Origin: Anaerolineales bacterium
GTDB lineage: Bacteria; Chloroflexota; Anaerolineae; Anaerolineales; UBA4823
Length of the DNA stretch: 24,814 nt
NCBI GenBank assembly: GCA_026415275.1
Contig: JAOAHK010000004.1
Coordinates: 1 to 24,814 of the forward strand
Reading direction: 5' to 3'
Shown here: positions 15,652-23,689 of the stretch, piece after piece
How positions within the stretch are numbered: the first letter of the stretch is position 1
Layout of the letters: each line of letters begins with the position of its first letter
Notes under the pieces: model-generated
What the model saw: only the letters and a program-made list of their open reading frames with translations
What the model was told of the DNA's origin: nothing
Database searches by the model: none
Translations under genes and position numbers: made by a program

Positions 15652-16929
15652 TTAAATCAACAGTTGCAATGGTGTCTCCAGATACAAGGCTAACTTTTGC
15701 AGGAATTGAGCCGCTTCAGCACCATCCGAGACGCGATGATCAACCGAGATGGTCAGGTTCATCCGCCAACCAATCTGTAATGAATTGTCTTTGACCACAG
15801 GTATTTGTCGAGCCGATCCGACAGCTAAAATGGCTGCTTCTGGAGGATTAATAATCGCACTAAATTGGGCAACATCAAACATTCCTAAGTTACTAATCGA
15901 AAAGGTTGAACCTTCAATGTCCTCAGGACGAACTTTACCCTCTCTAGCACGGCTGACTAATGCTTTGACTTCTTGAGAAATCAACCGCACGCTCTTTTGG
16001 TCGGCGTTTCTACAAACAACGGTGATTAATCCGCTCTCGAGAGCAACTGCCACGCCGATATTGACTGCCCCATGTTGGATAATTTCGCCTTTTTCTTCAT
16101 CGATTGAAGCGTTCAAATTAGGGAACGAACGCAAAGCCAACGCCGTTGCGCGGATGACGAAATCATTCACCGAGATCTTCTCTCCATCGGGAAGGAGTTG
16201 GTTGACTTGTTGGCGTAAGTTCAGCAGCGGCTCGACATCGACCTCGTGGGTAACGAAGAAGTGCGGCGTTGTCTGCGTAGATTGGGTCATCCGTTTGCCG
16301 ATGATGGCGCGCAGCTTGCTCAGGGGAACCCGTCGCTCTTCACCAGGGACAAAAGAAGGTAGAGTTACCGTGACCGGTGCGGGTGTTTGAACGGGGGGTA
16401 ATGCTGCTTCTGCTGCCTTGCGAGCTTGCTCTTCGATGTAGGCTTCTACATCCTCTTTGCGAATGCGCCCTAAGGGACCCGAACCGCGCACATTGCGGAT
16501 GTCTATGCCGCTCTCTTGGGCTAAACGGCGGGCAAGCGGCGTCGCTCGAACACCACCGGGCAGCATCCCTTCTTCAGTGACCGGAATGGCAATTTCCTCC
16601 GCAGGTAAAGCTTCGGATACTCCTTGGGTCTTTTCAAGGGGGGGAGGGGCGGCGACTTCAACCTCCGCAGAGGCGCACGGAATTTCTTCCCCTGGCTGAC
16701 CAATTATCGCAATGGGTGTGTTTACCGGAACGATGCTACCCTGCTCAACCAAGTGACGCAACAACGTACCGCTGGCATTTGCTTCAACTTCAACGGTAGC
16801 TTTATCGGTTTCGATTTCAGCTAGCACAGCTCCTTTGTGCACCGCTTCCCCTTCGGCAATCACCCACCGCACAAGGGTGCCTTCTGCCATGTCAAAACCC
16901 AATTTGGGCATGGTGACAATCTCAGCCAT
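15652..16929 (-). CDS. pdhC: Dihydrolipoamide acetyltransferase, E2 of pyruvate dehydrogenase complex
   Basis: E2 carries acetyl groups on lipoyl-lysine and transfers them to CoA. The 425-residue protein has one lipoyl domain (1-75) with the modified lysine K43 in ETDKATV. An Ala/Pro/Glu-rich linker follows, then a peripheral subunit-binding domain (about 128-163, RATPLARRLAQESGIDI and GPLGRIRKEDVEAYI). The C-terminal catalytic domain has DHRVSDG, with H398 and D402 as the acyltransferase pair. The start ATG overlaps the pdhB stop as TAATG. A strong AAGGAGGTG ribosome binding site is built into the last codons of pdhB, giving close coupling. Close relatives act on branched-chain 2-oxo acids or acetoin; the adjacent E1 subunits favour pyruvate. 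Confidence 0.93.
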   Translation of the reverse strand: MAEIVTMPKLGFDMAEGTLVRWVIAEGEAVHKGAVLAEIETDKATVEVEANASGTLLRHLVEQGSIVPVNTPIAIIGQPGEEIPCASAEVEVAAPPPLEKTQGVSEALPAEEIAIPVTEEGMLPGGVRATPLARRLAQESGIDIRNVRGSGPLGRIRKEDVEAYIEEQARKAAEAALPPVQTPAPVTVTLPSFVPGEERRVPLSKLRAIIGKRMTQSTQTTPHFFVTHEVDVEPLLNLRQQVNQLLPDGEKISVNDFVIRATALALRSFPNLNASIDEEKGEIIQHGAVNIGVAVALESGLITVVCRNADQKSVRLISQEVKALVSRAREGKVRPEDIEGSTFSISNLGMFDVAQFSAIINPPEAAILAVGSARQIPVVKDNSLQIGWRMNLTISVDHRVSDGAEAAQFLQKLALYLETPLQLLI

Positions 16930-17900
16930 TACAACACCTCCTTCACGGCACGCACAATGTCTTCAACCTGCGGGAGTGCCATTTGTTCCAAAGTGCGATT
17001 ATATGGCAAGGGTGTCTCTTTCTGTGCAATGCGTTTTATCGGAGCATCGACGTAATCAAAGGCTTCCTCGTAAATTCGAGCAGCCACCTCCGAACCCACT
17101 CCGTACGAACGCCAGCCTTCTTCAACAATGACAGCCCGGTTGGTCTTCTTGAAGGATTGTATCACTGGCTCCATATCCAACGGGCGTAAACTGCGCAGGT
17201 CAACAATCTCTACCTCGATCCCTTCTTTAGAAAGCAAATCGGCAGCTTTCATAGATAGCTCGAGCATCTTGCTATAGGTAACAAGGGTCACATCACGCCC
17301 TTGCCTTTGTATCTTTGATTTTCCGATTGGAATAACATAGTCTTCATCCGGCACTTCACCGCGCGTCTGGTAAAGCGTGGCATGTTCGATAAACAAGATG
17401 GGGTCATTGGAGCGAATTGCCGCTTTTAGCAATCCCTTTGCATCCTCGGGTGTGCCGGGAGCAACGACCTTCAAGCCTGGAAAATGGGCAAAAATTGCAT
17501 CGGGGGTTTGGGAGTGAGTTGCACCTAACTGTCGTCCGCCACCACTGACCGTGCGGATCACCAATGGCAAAGTCATTTGTCCGCCAAACATATAGCGTAA
17601 TTTCGCGGCCTGATTGACAATGTGATCCATCGCCGCGAAAGCAAAGTTGATGGTCATCAGCTCAGCAACCGGGCGCAAACCCGTCAACGCTGCCCCAATC
17701 GCTGCACCCACAATGGTCGCTTCAGCGATTGGAGTATCCATTACTCGCTTGGGACCAAAATGATCATAAAAACCCTTGGTAACCGCATAGGTGCCACCCC
17801 AAACACCAACCTCTTCACCCAAGATAAAAACCGATGGATCTCTTTCCATCTCCTCCCATAGCGCTTTGGATATCGCTTCTCGATAGGTAATGCGGGCCAT
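16929..17900 (-). CDS. pdhB: Pyruvate dehydrogenase E1 component, beta subunit
   Basis: Together with the alpha subunit it decarboxylates pyruvate with thiamine diphosphate and passes acetyl to E2. The 323-residue protein opens MARITYREAISKALWEEMERD with GEEVGVWGGTYAVTKGF. It has DTPIAEATIVGAAIGAAL and the RTVSGGGRQLGATHSQT segment, then TRGEVPDEDYVIPIGKSK and EEGWRSYGVGSE, all typical of PDH E1-beta. I chose ATG 17900, preceded by GAGGT overlapping the pdhA stop, over an upstream in-frame start that would lie inside pdhA. The gap to pdhA is seven bases. Its terminal codons encode the pdhC ribosome binding site and its stop overlaps the pdhC start by one base. Confidence 0.94.
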   Translation of the reverse strand: MARITYREAISKALWEEMERDPSVFILGEEVGVWGGTYAVTKGFYDHFGPKRVMDTPIAEATIVGAAIGAALTGLRPVAELMTINFAFAAMDHIVNQAAKLRYMFGGQMTLPLVIRTVSGGGRQLGATHSQTPDAIFAHFPGLKVVAPGTPEDAKGLLKAAIRSNDPILFIEHATLYQTRGEVPDEDYVIPIGKSKIQRQGRDVTLVTYSKMLELSMKAADLLSKEGIEVEIVDLRSLRPLDMEPVIQSFKKTNRAVIVEEGWRSYGVGSEVAARIYEEAFDYVDAPIKRIAQKETPLPYNRTLEQMALPQVEDIVRAVKEVL

Positions 17901-17907
17901 AGCAACC

Positions 17908-18864
17908 TCACTCTGCATAAATGTCTTCAAACAAGGTTTCAGGGGGTGGTTCAGGGCTTTCTTCGGCAAAGCGCACCGCTTCAGCCACTTCCTGCTCAAC
18001 GCGCTGGTCAATAGCATCTAAATTTTCTGCAGTGGTGATGGAGTGACTCTCCAAATAACGCCGGTAGATGCCGATGGGGTCGTTTTCTTGCCAGCGTTTG
18101 ACCTCTTCTGCTGCACGATATCGTTCTGGATCACCCATAGAGTGACCGCGGTAGCGATAGGTAACAATTTCCATCAGATGAGGCCCACCACCACCGCGAA
18201 TATTATCAATCACCTCAAGGGCAGCTTCGCGTACCGCAATGACATCCATGCCGTCAACGCGACTGTTGGGCATATCATACCCTAAGGCTTTTTGGCGGAT
18301 TTCGCTAACAGCCGAAGCACGCTCTACCGCCGTCCCCATGCCATAGAGGTTATTTTCACAAACCCAAAGAACCGGGAGATTCCAGAGTTTCGAGAGGTTA
18401 AGCGCTTCATGGAAAAAGCCAATGTTGGTCGCCCCATCGCCAAACATACAAATTGTCACTGCATTGCTTTCTTGGTATTGATCGCCAAGCGCTAAACCAG
18501 CAGCGATGGGCAGGTGAGCACCAACGATGGCATGACCTCCCCAAAAGTTGCGTCGGACATCAGCCAAGTGCATCGAGCCACCTTTTCCCTTCGAGACTCC
18601 GGTAGCTTTGCCAAGCAGTTCGGCTAAGACTAGTTTGGCAGGTATGCCGACATTAATAGCTACACCATGATCGCGATAGGCGGTGATTACGCGATCTTGT
18701 GGTTGACGGGCAGAGATCACTCCGGTGCTGACCGCTTCTTGGCCAATGTAAAGGTGAAGAAAGCCGCCGATTTTCCCTTGCTGATAAAGCTGAGCCGCTG
18801 CTTCTTCTACAAGGCGGATTAGCACCATTTGATAATACAAATCCAGATAAAGTTGCGTATCCAT
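17908..18864 (-). CDS. pdhA: Pyruvate dehydrogenase E1 component, alpha subunit
   Basis: The 318-residue protein is the thiamine-diphosphate-binding E1-alpha. The ThDP motif runs from GDG (142-144) to ENN (170-172). It also has GGSMHLADVRRNFWGGHAIVGAH and YRYRGHSMGDPERYR, the conserved loop that in mitochondrial enzymes is phosphorylated. Length is close to bacterial PDH and acetoin-dehydrogenase alpha subunits; PDH is favoured by the beta subunit. ATG 18864 has GGAG about eight bases upstream (complement of 18872-18875). It is the first gene of the long minus-strand run and is preceded by an unusual leader with four inverted repeats. The E3 subunit is not in the window. Confidence 0.93.
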   Translation of the reverse strand: MDTQLYLDLYYQMVLIRLVEEAAAQLYQQGKIGGFLHLYIGQEAVSTGVISARQPQDRVITAYRDHGVAINVGIPAKLVLAELLGKATGVSKGKGGSMHLADVRRNFWGGHAIVGAHLPIAAGLALGDQYQESNAVTICMFGDGATNIGFFHEALNLSKLWNLPVLWVCENNLYGMGTAVERASAVSEIRQKALGYDMPNSRVDGMDVIAVREAALEVIDNIRGGGGPHLMEIVTYRYRGHSMGDPERYRAAEEVKRWQENDPIGIYRRYLESHSITTAENLDAIDQRVEQEVAEAVRFAEESPEPPPETLFEDIYAE

Positions 18865-18887
18865 TGAATTACTCCGCTGATGATCTT

Positions 18888-18967
18888 CGAGCCAAGCTCG
18901 TGATAAAAGTCTTTTATCATTTTAGAATGCACGACAGGGATGCATTCTAACCGTTACCAAGCTAACG
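18888..18967 (-). promoter_or_regulatory. Four consecutive inverted repeats in the pdhA leader
   Basis: Read on the minus strand, four perfect inverted repeats follow one another. They are CGTTA/TAACG (18963-18967 and 18952-18956, 6-base loop), TTAGAATGCA/TGCATTCTAA (18941-18950 and 18922-18931, 9-base loop), TGATAAAAG/CTTTTATCA (18911-18919 and 18901-18909, 1-base centre), and CGAGC/GCTCG (18896-18900 and 18888-18892, 3-base loop). The spacers between them are one, two and zero bases. They sit between a TATAAT and the pdhA ribosome binding site, so they would be hairpins in the 5' leader or DNA operators at the promoter. Confidence 0.55.
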
Positions 18968-19000
18968 ATTATAACCCACAAGCTAGAAAGAAGATGTCAA
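18968..19000 (-). promoter_or_regulatory. Candidate pdhA promoter
   Basis: On the minus strand a perfect TTGACA (complement of 18995-19000) and a perfect TATAAT (complement of 18968-18973) occur in the right order and direction. The spacer is 21 bases, longer than the optimal 17, so the -35 may be unused or an activator may be needed. Transcription would start near 18960 and give a leader of about 95 bases. Confidence 0.4.
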
Positions 19001-19103
19001 AAATGTGTAAGAAATCGATCTCTTGTTCCACACCGAACGAAGATATTTGTTTCTGTCCGAAAAGACAAAAATGCCCTTTTCCATCCCTTAAACATGCCGA
19101 TCC

Positions 19104-19130
19104 GAAACGCGGGCATCCTTGCCCGCTTTC
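19104..19130. terminator. GC-rich hairpin, possible intrinsic terminator
   Basis: GCGGGCA (19109-19115) and TGCCCGC (19120-19126) form a perfect 7-base stem with loop TCCT. Outer GAAA/TTTC extends the stem past one bulged base. On the plus strand it is followed by TTTCTT; on the minus strand the tail is GTTTCGG and poor in U. It lies about 170 bases downstream of the solute-binding protein gene and before the pdhA promoter, so it could end that transcript. Confidence 0.35.
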
Positions 19131-19296
19131 TTAATGCACATTAATTTGGGATGAGTGTGCTGTCTAAAATGACACTTCAATCGATATGAGAAGTTTTTGT
19201 ACGTTCAGGTGAAAGGACAAGTCTCCTCCCTTCGTTTGTCCATGGGATATTTATCTCAAACCCTGGTTTACCGATGGTGTCCGCTTGGTTACGAAA

Positions 19297-20667
19297 TTAT
19301 GGAGATGGAGTAGATTGAAGTCGTCGGGCATTCACCTCCGCCAGAATGCGTTCATAGGCCTGCTGAAGGGCTGCACGCTGATTCATACCCATGAAGAGGA
19401 CGGCACGTAAAATTACATTCATCTGTTTCTGAACGATCTCCATCTCTGGCAAAGATGGATAAGCTACCCCATCTTCCAGTGCCATAATTGATTGGGTAAT
19501 GAATGGGTCGCCGATACTGATCGTCCCGCCGTTTTCAGTCAATTGATTTGCGCGCACCGCAGGAATTAAACCGACATTCCCCAAGCCAGAAAGTGTTTCT
19601 GATGTATAAAGGCTTTGTAAAAATAACCACGATTGATCATTCTCTTCTTCTAAAGCATGACGGGTCAAAAATACCCCCTCACTTTCCACAAAACCTGACA
19701 ACTTTCCATCTTTATAAGCTGGCCAACGATCAATCGCTAGGTTCAGAGGGCCAACCTCTCCTGCGATCAAGTAACGATTCCAGCTTCCTTCAACGATCAA
19801 ACCAACCCGCCCTTGCTGAAATAATCTAAAGTCATTATCCGACTCAAACTCAGTCATCCCCACTTGTTCAAATGCCTTCAGCAAATCTAACCAAACCAAA
19901 CCATAACGATAATCATCCTGCTGAAAAGCAGGCATGCCCTCAGCAGTGAGAAACATCCCTCCCAACCCGATGAGATGCCCCCCTGAAAAAAAGAAACTTC
20001 GTTCGAGGTCTGCTCCGACAATACCTGCTTGGGTAGCCGTAGTCGCAAAAGCTCGCATTTGCTCAAATGTCTCGGCTGCAGCCGGCAGAATGCTCTTGTT
20101 GCGGTACAAAACCACCCCGTTCATTGTAATTGGCAAGCTAATCCTCTTGCCCCGATAAACTCCAGTTTCAAGTGCAGCAAGATTAAGCGTTTCCAAAATG
20201 TCTGTAATATCTCGACTACTCAAATCCAGTATGTATCCCTGCTCAAAAAACCTAGGTCCCCATTGCGCTGGAGCGATGAGCAGGGTTGGGCCCGCCCCTT
20301 GACTCATTGCTTCTTCAAATCGCGCAGCCAAATCCAAAGCGGGAATGTAGAGGACATCAAATTGGACTTGAGGATAAACGGATTGAAATACTGAAATTGT
20401 ACGAAACAATACAGAACGTTGTGTTTCATCCCAAGAATGCCAAATCGAAACTGTCCCTTCAATTATCTTTGGAGTCGGTGAAAGAGTTGGTGACGGGATG
20501 ACTGTCGATGTAGAGGTAGGTGTGATCGTTGCCTTGCTTGTTTGTCCACCCGTCCTACAACCCGCAGCGATAAGAGCAAGGAGAAATATATAAATTAGAC
20601 TTCGCAGAATAACTATTCGTAATCTCTTGACAAGTGGGCATCGGGGATGTGCTATTGAAAACCTCAT
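19297..20667 (-). CDS. ABC-type extracellular solute-binding lipoprotein (sugar-binding family 1-like)
   Basis: The 456-residue protein has a lipoprotein signal: basic N-terminus, hydrophobic core (IVILRSLIYIFLLALIAAGC) and a lipobox ending at C37. A Thr/Ser/Pro-rich spacer (about 45-70) follows, so the mature protein is tethered outside the membrane. The rest resembles MalE/UgpB-type binding proteins: GTVSIWHSWDETQR, an FQSVYPQVQFDV segment, LPITMNGVVLYRNKSI and EGSWNRYLIAGEVGPL. The ligand is probably a sugar or oligosaccharide; this is family inference. No permease or ATPase gene is adjacent, so it may serve an unlinked transporter or act as a sensor. ATG 20667 lacks a clear ribosome binding site. 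A TATAAT at 20674-20679 (minus strand) could give a leaderless transcript. It follows the HD-GYP gene by 30 bases. Confidence 0.85.
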   Translation of the reverse strand: MRFSIAHPRCPLVKRLRIVILRSLIYIFLLALIAAGCRTGGQTSKATITPTSTSTVIPSPTLSPTPKIIEGTVSIWHSWDETQRSVLFRTISVFQSVYPQVQFDVLYIPALDLAARFEEAMSQGAGPTLLIAPAQWGPRFFEQGYILDLSSRDITDILETLNLAALETGVYRGKRISLPITMNGVVLYRNKSILPAAAETFEQMRAFATTATQAGIVGADLERSFFFSGGHLIGLGGMFLTAEGMPAFQQDDYRYGLVWLDLLKAFEQVGMTEFESDNDFRLFQQGRVGLIVEGSWNRYLIAGEVGPLNLAIDRWPAYKDGKLSGFVESEGVFLTRHALEEENDQSWLFLQSLYTSETLSGLGNVGLIPAVRANQLTENGGTISIGDPFITQSIMALEDGVAYPSLPEMEIVQKQMNVILRAVLFMGMNQRAALQQAYERILAEVNARRLQSTPSP

Positions 20668-20697
20668 GCCCCGATTATAAACCCAAGTCCTTTGCCC

Positions 20698-23094
20698 TTA
20701 TGTGACCAGATCCAAGAAAGCTTTGACAACCCGCTCGTCAAACAACTTTCCAGCTTGTTCTCTCAAAAATTGCAGGGCATCCGTTTTGCTCCACGCTGAA
20801 CGGTATGGACGATCAGAACAAAGCGCATCGAAAACATCCACAACCGCAAAAATCCGAGCAGCGAAAGGAATTTGCTCACCTTGCAACCCCTGTGGATAAC
20901 CTGACCCATCCCAACGTTCGTGATGGCAATATGGGATCACTGCCGCTTTTTCCAGAAAACGAATGGGTTGAAGCAAATGATAAGCAAATACTGGATGTTG
21001 TTTCATGATTTGCCACTCGTGCTCATCCAAGGGTCCCGATTTGTGCAAGATTTCATCGGGGATGCCCATTTTTCCTATGTCATGTAAAATGGCGCCACGC
21101 CGAATGTGAACCCATTCCGACTCGGGGACACCCAGTGCCTGAGCTAGCCTCAAGGTTAGGTCTGTCACTCTGCGACTATGTCCTTCGGTTTCGTTATCTC
21201 TTAACTCAAGTGCCCTTGCCCAGCCTTCCAAAGTTGAATCGTAAGCTAACGTGAGTTGAGTGTTTGTTTGTTGTAAGTTATGAAAGAGTGATGCATTGTC
21301 TATGGCAATTGCAGCCTGTCCAGCCAAAGTCTCCAGGAACTCCAACTCATCTGGGGTAACAAATCTCGGAGTTCTCAAAAAGACCTCTAACACACCAACG
21401 ATTTGTCCTTTAGCAAGCAGAGGGATTGCTAAATAACTGCGAAATCCCTCATTTCTAAAAAGAGATTGACGCTCACACTCTAGCTCGATGTCTGTTAAAT
21501 CGGTTATCATTGTGATTTGACGCTCGTTAAGGACACGAGTCAGCATCCCGTTGCCGATTGCTATAGTTAGGGGTTTCACCATAAGCGAACGATAACCTCG
21601 ATGAGCCGCTACCTTCATCGTATAGGAATTAGTATCAAAGAGTAAAATATCAGCAGCATCTGAATGTACATGAGCTAAGACTTGCTCCAGCAAGATGTTT
21701 AATGTTAGGTTCAGATCAAGACTTGAGTTAATCGCATTGTCAATTGTGCGTAACGATAAAAGCTGCTGTATTCGGCGCTCGATTTGCTCAGTCACCTTTG
21801 CGCGCTGTAAAGCGCTTCCGGCAAGCTCACAAAAAGCGGTGAGAATTTTGAGCTCATCATCTCGAAGCGGTTGATCAGTTGGAAAGGCAAGCACAATAGC
21901 TCCCAATACCTCTTCTTTTGCAACGATAGGTAGAACAACACCTCCCCACCCTGGCCGGGCCTGTTGGCGAAATCCAACTGAGGCTCGTTCGTCAGAGACA
22001 AATTCATCGCTCCACAATTGCAACCCTTGTTCAAAAACCCTGCCCACCAAACCCTCGCCTGGTTGGAGCGGTTCCTGTTGAACCTCTCGAAACCATCCCA
22101 TCACTGCTTGGGGAACAAGCTCGTGCGTGCTAGGGTCATAAAGCCAAACAGAACCTGCGCTACTCTCGAACAACTGCGCAGCCTCCCAGAGCAAAGCCTC
22201 GACTATCTCTACACTGGTATTGGCTGTGCGCATAGTCTTAGATAAATGGTTAATTGCTTCTAATTCCCGAAGCCTTTGGTCAGTTTGGTCTTCGATGAGC
22301 CGCTCCAGTTTCACCCGTTCCGTTAAGTCTCTGCCAACACCGACAATGCCTTGGATCTGACCCGTTATATCCCTCAAGGGTGAAAGATGGGTTTGGATAA
22401 TATGTTCACCGTTTTGGTCGCGGTAACTCCACTCATAGATGACATTCTCACCTGTCAACGCGCGCATATTCGCTTCTTCATGCACCTTTGCTGCATTGTC
22501 TCCAAGGATCTCACGAGCGGTTTTTCCGATAAACATTGCTTCGTTTACGCCATAACGCTCAATCCATTGTCCATAAACGCCTGTATGGCGACCTTCCCTG
22601 TCCAACACAAAGACAATATCCGCCATAGAATTGACCACGGAGTAAAATCGGTCGGATTCGTTCCGAAAGGCTTTTTCTGCGTGAATGCGCTCGCTGATAT
22701 TATGATGGATGATTATCAGCGGAGAATTCTTCCCAGGAAATCTAACCGCCCGCATGCGAAACCATAAATCAGCCTGCGGCGTTTGACAAGGATACTCAGC
22801 GACACATTCCGCCCTTTTCCCTGCAGATAGTTCCAGCAAACCTGCTAGTACCTCTCCTGCTAAGGAATCCCCAGCTTCGCGTGCCTTGCGACAGACTTCA
22901 AAATAATTCATTCCCACACCAAGGCATGTCACCTCGTTGGCGTTATTCTCTTGCGCAAAGTCACGCCAGGCTTGATTGACCCACAAGATTTCTCCGCTTA
23001 AGTCCACAAAAATAACTTCATCTAAAAGAGAATCCATAACTGACAGAAGTATCTTGTTTTCATTGGCTCGTTCCCAGATGCCATTCCTACTCAT
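20698..23094 (-). CDS. PAS-PAS-GAF-GAF-HD-GYP sensor phosphodiesterase
   Basis: The 798-residue protein has two PAS domains (about 15-125 and 140-260, the first with DEVIFVDLSGEILWVNQAW, the second with DIVFVLDREGRHTG). Two GAF domains follow (about 285-430 and 455-605), then a C-terminal HD-GYP domain. The HD pair is H671-D672 in LHDIGKMGIPDEIL. Further on are HHERWDGSGYP, with GYP at 732-734, and FAVVDVFDALCSDRPYR. HD-GYP domains hydrolyse cyclic di-GMP to GMP. No membrane segment is visible, so it should be a cytosolic multi-input sensor. I chose ATG 23094, with GGAG eight bases upstream, over an in-frame TTG 23115 inside the receiver gene. It starts one base after the receiver stop, so the two are coupled and probably functionally paired. 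Confidence 0.93.
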   Translation of the reverse strand: MSRNGIWERANENKILLSVMDSLLDEVIFVDLSGEILWVNQAWRDFAQENNANEVTCLGVGMNYFEVCRKAREAGDSLAGEVLAGLLELSAGKRAECVAEYPCQTPQADLWFRMRAVRFPGKNSPLIIIHHNISERIHAEKAFRNESDRFYSVVNSMADIVFVLDREGRHTGVYGQWIERYGVNEAMFIGKTAREILGDNAAKVHEEANMRALTGENVIYEWSYRDQNGEHIIQTHLSPLRDITGQIQGIVGVGRDLTERVKLERLIEDQTDQRLRELEAINHLSKTMRTANTSVEIVEALLWEAAQLFESSAGSVWLYDPSTHELVPQAVMGWFREVQQEPLQPGEGLVGRVFEQGLQLWSDEFVSDERASVGFRQQARPGWGGVVLPIVAKEEVLGAIVLAFPTDQPLRDDELKILTAFCELAGSALQRAKVTEQIERRIQQLLSLRTIDNAINSSLDLNLTLNILLEQVLAHVHSDAADILLFDTNSYTMKVAAHRGYRSLMVKPLTIAIGNGMLTRVLNERQITMITDLTDIELECERQSLFRNEGFRSYLAIPLLAKGQIVGVLEVFLRTPRFVTPDELEFLETLAGQAAIAIDNASLFHNLQQTNTQLTLAYDSTLEGWARALELRDNETEGHSRRVTDLTLRLAQALGVPESEWVHIRRGAILHDIGKMGIPDEILHKSGPLDEHEWQIMKQHPVFAYHLLQPIRFLEKAAVIPYCHHERWDGSGYPQGLQGEQIPFAARIFAVVDVFDALCSDRPYRSAWSKTDALQFLREQAGKLFDERVVKAFLDLVT

Positions 23095-23095
23095 G

Positions 23096-23539
23096 TTAGG
23101 ACTCCATACTTTCAAGAAAACGACCCAAAATCAGCGGTAGCTCCTCATCCATTGTATTCTTAGAGAAAAAACCATTTGCTCCAGCTAATAAAGCTTCCCG
23201 GAGATAACTTTCTCCTTCATACATCGACATAATGTAGATATGTATCTGTGGAAAGGTTTCCTTAATTCGGCGAACGACCTGGTAGCCATTCATATCTGGC
23301 AATTTTAGATCCAACAAAATTAAGTCAATCGCTTGATGATTGCACTTATGAAGGGTCTCCAAACCGTTCTCCGCCTCCAAGATCTGCATTTCTGGATAGA
23401 GATTGCTCACCCAAAGCGCTAATGTCTTTCTCAAAACAGCGTGGTCATCAGCAATTAGGAGTTTGTATTTGGGGAGATAGGTTTCTTGGTTTTCCATTGT
23501 CATATGCTCAGGCAAAGCTTGATCGGCATACACGACCAT
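23096..23539 (-). CDS. Stand-alone CheY-like receiver (response regulator) protein
   Basis: The 147-residue protein is a single receiver domain with no output domain. Acidic pocket D31-D32 (IADDHA), phosphoacceptor D77 (LLLDLKLPDMNGY), the Ser of IMSMYEGES and the conserved Lys of FFSKNT are all present. It therefore acts by protein contact, most simply with the HD-GYP protein encoded one base downstream. The start is uncertain: ATG 23539 has only a weak GTGAT upstream, and ATG 23503 or ATG 23497 would give a protein starting just before the domain (MENQETYLPKYKLL). It is separated by 150 bases from the upstream NarL-like gene. The partner kinase is not certain; the NarX-like kinase nearby is a candidate. 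Confidence 0.9.
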   Translation of the reverse strand: MVVYADQALPEHMTMENQETYLPKYKLLIADDHAVLRKTLALWVSNLYPEMQILEAENGLETLHKCNHQAIDLILLDLKLPDMNGYQVVRRIKETFPQIHIYIMSMYEGESYLREALLAGANGFFSKNTMDEELPLILGRFLESMES

Positions 23540-23689
23540 TTTTTATCACTTTCAATTGAGCAAATCCATTCATACAATCCTCTATATTTTGGCAGAGGAT
23601 CGAGAAAAGGTCTATCAGGGATGTTTGTCAATAATTGTCAGGGAAGTATGACGCTTTACGAAGGGGAATCGCCTACATCAGGATTTTTA
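23540..23689. promoter_or_regulatory. Spacer between two regulator genes with an inverted repeat
   Basis: These 150 bases contain a perfect inverted repeat ATCCTCT/AGAGGAT (23577-23583 and 23594-23600, 10-base loop), about 38 bases before the receiver gene start. TATAGA on the minus strand lies inside it and might be a -10. The spacer is the only sizeable gap in the kinase-to-HD-GYP run, so an internal promoter or hairpin is plausible. Confidence 0.35.

Larger units (their letters stand above)
18865..19296. other. Intergenic region upstream of pdhA
   Basis: These 432 bases separate the solute-binding protein gene from pdhA, both on the minus strand. From the right they hold an inverted repeat GGACAA/TTGTCC (19215-19220/19236-19241) and a palindromic TTAATG-CA-CATTAA (19131-19144). 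Then come a GC-rich hairpin (19104-19130), a candidate promoter (18968-19000) and a dense array of inverted repeats (18888-18967). No protein gene is convincing, although a 64-codon Cys-rich frame exists on the plus strand. Confidence 0.6.

Noticed and set aside
15652..18864. Considered acetoin dehydrogenase or branched-chain 2-oxo acid dehydrogenase instead of PDH
   Set aside because: The beta subunit segments TRGEVPDEDYVIPIGK and EEGWRSYGVGSE read as PDH-type, and no acetoin or branched-chain genes are nearby. The alternative cannot be excluded without a tree.
18940..19134. Plus-strand 64-codon frame encoding a Cys-rich peptide (seven Cys), ending inside the GC-rich hairpin
   Set aside because: AGGG touches the ATG without spacing, the ATG lies inside an inverted repeat, and the last codons are simply the hairpin sequence. 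It looks like a chance frame, though a Cys-rich small protein cannot be fully excluded.
19131..19241. Inverted repeats TTAATG/CATTAA and GGACAA/TTGTCC considered as riboswitch or small RNA
   Set aside because: Stems are short, and I could not match any known riboswitch core; kept only as notes on the intergenic region.
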